Of a DNA stretch of 64,000 nt, positions 61,605 to 64,000 are shown piece by piece. The stretch is from assembly GCA_023333565.1 (NCBI GenBank), contig JAJKFH010000374.1, forward strand, positions 5,084,001 to 5,148,000, in the 5' to 3' direction. The first letter of the stretch is position 1. Each line of letters opens with the position of its first letter. Origin of the DNA: Puffinus mauretanicus. Its lineage: Eukaryota > Chordata > Aves > Procellariiformes > Procellariidae. Below the pieces are notes generated by a model, which was not told the origin of the DNA, searched no databases, and saw nothing but the letters and a program-made list of their open reading frames with translations. The translations under genes were made by a program, and so were the position numbers.

Positions 61605-63599
61605 GAGAGAATAAGTTGCCAGCTTTAAAGGTGATGAACAAGGAATCCTGAAAATTTCTGTCCTAGGGTAGCAGTTAGTAGGAATTCGGCAGGGTACAGG
61701 GGCCAGATGGGACGGGGCTCTAATAGTGTCGGGGCAATCCCTCTACGAAATACACCACAGAAAGGTAAGTGGAAATAAACTTGTGCGGAGAGGAAGGGAG
61801 CATGGGTTTCCTCTTCACTTCTTGAAATGTGGACGAGACCTAGCAGGTCTTCAGGGTACGGGACAAGATTAGGAAAAAAAATTAAAAAAAGATGGGCAAT
61901 GCGATAGGAAACCTTACTGCCTGTATCACCAAACTGCGTAGCTGGTTTGGTGGCGGCTGAGAGACGAGCCGAGCGCTGAATGTGACTGATGTGAAGGAAA
62001 ACAACAGGGGCCCCACAGCTGCTGTGCCCTGTAAACAAAGCGCGGCTTTCTGAAGGACCATGTGAGATTTTGCAGAAGAGCCCTGAAAGAACCGAGGTCT
62101 GCCCAAAGGAAACAACAGGGATTAGAGAAACGAGGAACATGGGATAATAAGATAATATGAAGACTTTATTGCACTTGCAAAGAAAGGTACCCAGACTATG
62201 AAATGAAAAAATAATTATTAATGTATTCCTATAAACAGATCAAATGGACATTCAAGAAATGAATGGGCAACAAACACTTAACAGGTCATTAAAGCACCCT
62301 AAAGCAGTATCTTATTATATAGTGGCACTGACTGTTGCAGGAGACTTGAGACGAGCTGCCTATAAAGGACAACACTGCTATGGACAAGAATGACTGTCTC
62401 AGTTCACTAGTGAGCGTTACATTCTAATGTTTCAAGAAATAAGCTGATCACTTCCTAGAAGAGATTTTTTTCTTCATGAGATAATGTTGCAGAATTGTTT
62501 CAGTACATTATGGAAATGGGGGGTGGGGGGAATTTTTTTTACCCACTGGCTTACTTGGGTAAGGTGGATAAAGTACTTAAAGGGTCAGAAATAGATGTCA
62601 GATGAAAATGTACCATCAGCTGACTTCTACTAGGTTAACAAGTCTAGAAGGAATATCTAATGGGGCTTAGGAACATGATCTAATCTCATCTTTCGTGCTG
62701 CATCTCCCCAGTTCGCAGGTTTGTACCACTCATGTAGGTCACATCGAGGTCAAATGGTGGAAACAAAAAGGCCAGTCACGTGGAGAAGGACGTGCACCTT
62801 ATGGAAAGCTTTGAATTCAACATCCCTTGTGAAATGGCATTTCTTGTAGGATTTGTTAAGGAACATGCATATGAGTGCTTGGAAGTCATGAAGGAGAATT
62901 CTGCTCTCGCTCTGGGTTAATGAAAGTATGTTTCTGCTTCAGACAAGGAAAGAGATTGTACTGGAAGGGAGTGTGTTTATCTGAACCAGAATTTTAATGC
63001 TCTAGAAATGCTGACAGCTTGGAAGATTAAATCCTGTATTTACTAACTCAGCAGTATCCTCCCCCCTAAATTTCCCCATCATCGGTGCACCGCAACATAA
63101 GGGGGCAACCTTAGAAAACAAGTTATCTACTTGACACGTGGTGGAATCTGTGCTTGAGCTCTCTGAGCTGGATGGGAACAAAACTGCTCCTTGGGGTCAA
63201 CTCTGCTGGTGATTTTGGATATGAAAATTGGTTCACCCATAAAGCAAATTGAAACCCAACTCTGTTATTATAGGATCTGAGCAGCTGTCAGATGGCAGCA
63301 GCCTGACTATGCTGGGGTAAAAACTGTGCCACACAGCCCTGTGGGCAAGCCTGTCTCCTTGTAAGTAGTTCCATGAGGCATCAGGAAGCAATTACTGAAT
63401 CCCAGCAAAACCTAACCATGCCCCCTCTCCTCCTTCACAACCCATCATTTAGGAGAAGCCAGAATTATTTTTCTCCTCTTTTCCCTACAGTTAAAAACAG
63501 GGATTTTTTTTTTTCCCTTTAAATTTTTAGCCCTGTTTAGTCCCTTTCTTTGTGCCGGGCCTTTTGTCTTCGGGGAAGAGGCTGCCTTCGCTGGAAGCT

Positions 63600-63960
63600 G
63601 ATGGAAAGACCACTGTCCGGCAGACAATAGAGCTGTCTGCACACCAGACGTTTCTGCACGGAGGCAGGGACGGCCGAGGCAGCGGCATTCCCGACCTGTT
63701 GCTATAGCAGCGGGGTGACCGGGCGGGACGCGGGCGGGACGCGGGCGGGACGCGGGCCGGTGCTGCCCCCACCGCCGGGCTGCCCCAGCGCCCGGCCCGG
63801 GCCGGGCGCCGACATTCAGGAATAGGAATAGATGTTAACCCCTGCCTGCCCTCCGCCAGCAAGGGGAGGGAGGCAGGACTGCTACGCTGGGGATAAATGG
63901 CGTCTCCTCAGATGGGGAAGGCAGCGGAAACAGCAGATGTGAAGCGCGCTGCTGGTGCAG
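63600..63960. promoter_or_regulatory. Small CpG island near the right edge
   Basis: GC-rich sequence with dense CpG, including GC boxes in a tandem repeat (63,721-63,757). It lies inside STON2, upstream of the 73-bp exon, so it could be an alternative STON2 promoter or the promoter of an unlinked transcript. I see no TATA box or convincing first exon. Confidence 0.5.
63721..63757. repeat. 11-bp GC-box tandem repeat
   Basis: Three perfect copies of GGGCGGGACGC followed by a partial fourth copy (GGGC). Each copy contains GGGCGG, the Sp1/KLF core. The G runs also meet the G-quadruplex spacing rule on the plus strand. Confidence 0.9.
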
Positions 63961-64000
63961 GTTAGCTCCCATGAAAGGCATTCCTCTGGAGTACCGGCTT

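Larger units (their letters stand above)
38597..64000 (-). other. STON2: STON2 gene, partial (5' exons off the right edge)
   Basis: Gene-level span of stonin-2, a cytosolic clathrin adaptor related to the mu chain of AP-2. It binds AP-2 and EH-domain proteins (Eps15, intersectin) through its N-terminal part. Its C-terminal mu-homology domain binds synaptotagmin and helps retrieve it during synaptic-vesicle recycling. Four coding exons are seen: 58,368-58,440, 46,167-48,001, 39,777-39,979 and 38,597-38,680. All junctions are GT/AG and all phases agree except for one missing base in the large exon (at 46,709/46,710). The N-terminal exons (about the first 170-180 residues of the human protein) are not in the window, so at least one intron is longer than 5.5 kb here. 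The gene reads toward GTF2A1 in the same direction. Confidence 0.96.
58441..64000 (-). other. STON2 intron, partial
   Basis: Intronic to the right edge, unless the small CpG island at 63.6-63.96 kb is an internal promoter. I looked for the N-terminal stonin-2 segment with its WVxF motifs and did not find it. A (CA)n-like repeat lies at 61,571-61,604. The open frame of 171 codons at 61,625-62,140 (minus) has no recognisable family or splice context. Confidence 0.7.

Noticed and set aside
61625..62140. 171-codon minus-strand open frame, with a GC-richer surrounding
   Set aside because: No recognisable domain, no splice sites in phase with STON2, and no second feature (LTR pair, primer-binding site) to support a mobile element.
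1..64000. CRISPR arrays, operons, phage or other prokaryotic systems
   Set aside because: The window is vertebrate intron/exon DNA; there are no repeat-spacer arrays or gene clusters of that kind.

Overview
This window is vertebrate nuclear DNA, most probably from a bird. A CR1 retrotransposon 3' end of the avian/reptilian type lies near 13.3 kb. The genes are split by GT/AG introns, sit in AT-rich introns and have CpG-island promoters. It holds parts of two neighbouring genes, both on the minus strand: GTF2A1 (TFIIA alpha/beta subunit) on the left and STON2 (stonin-2) on the right. To my knowledge this is the same order and orientation as human 14q31.

Layout. (1) 1-20,120: GTF2A1, eight coding exons read right to left (19,918-19,947; 12,437-12,538; 10,484-10,691; 7,927-7,991; 5,703-5,778; 3,709-3,842; 2,525-2,845; 268-357). 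They join in frame into 342 codons. The last coding exon (about 35 residues in the human protein) lies beyond the left edge. (2) 18,550-20,700: a CpG island with the GTF2A1 promoter. It contains a minus-strand TATA box, a palindromic CRE, an E-box and two copies of an ETS-type element 57 bp apart. A second TATA box within intron 1 points the opposite way. (3) About 20,700-38,000: intergenic, with no convincing gene, one ancient CR1-like fragment and several simple repeats. (4) 38,597 to the right edge: the 3' part of STON2, with the terminal coding exon 38,597-38,680, exon 39,777-39,979, the large exon 46,167-48,001 and a 73-bp exon 58,368-58,440. The N-terminal exons lie beyond the right edge. 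(5) 63,600-63,960: a second, smaller CpG island with three tandem 11-bp GC-box units.

The genes have separate jobs. GTF2A1 makes the TFIIA large subunit, which stabilises TBP on promoters. STON2 makes an endocytic adaptor that sorts synaptotagmin into clathrin-coated pits. The most notable observations are: a one-base deletion in the large STON2 exon that breaks the mu-homology domain; an unlisted 41-nt exon-like unit in the next intron whose inclusion would put a stop codon into STON2; a TATA box in the promoter of a gene whose product acts on TBP/TATA complexes; and a possible antisense promoter in GTF2A1 intron 1. I did not find a wholly new biological system here.
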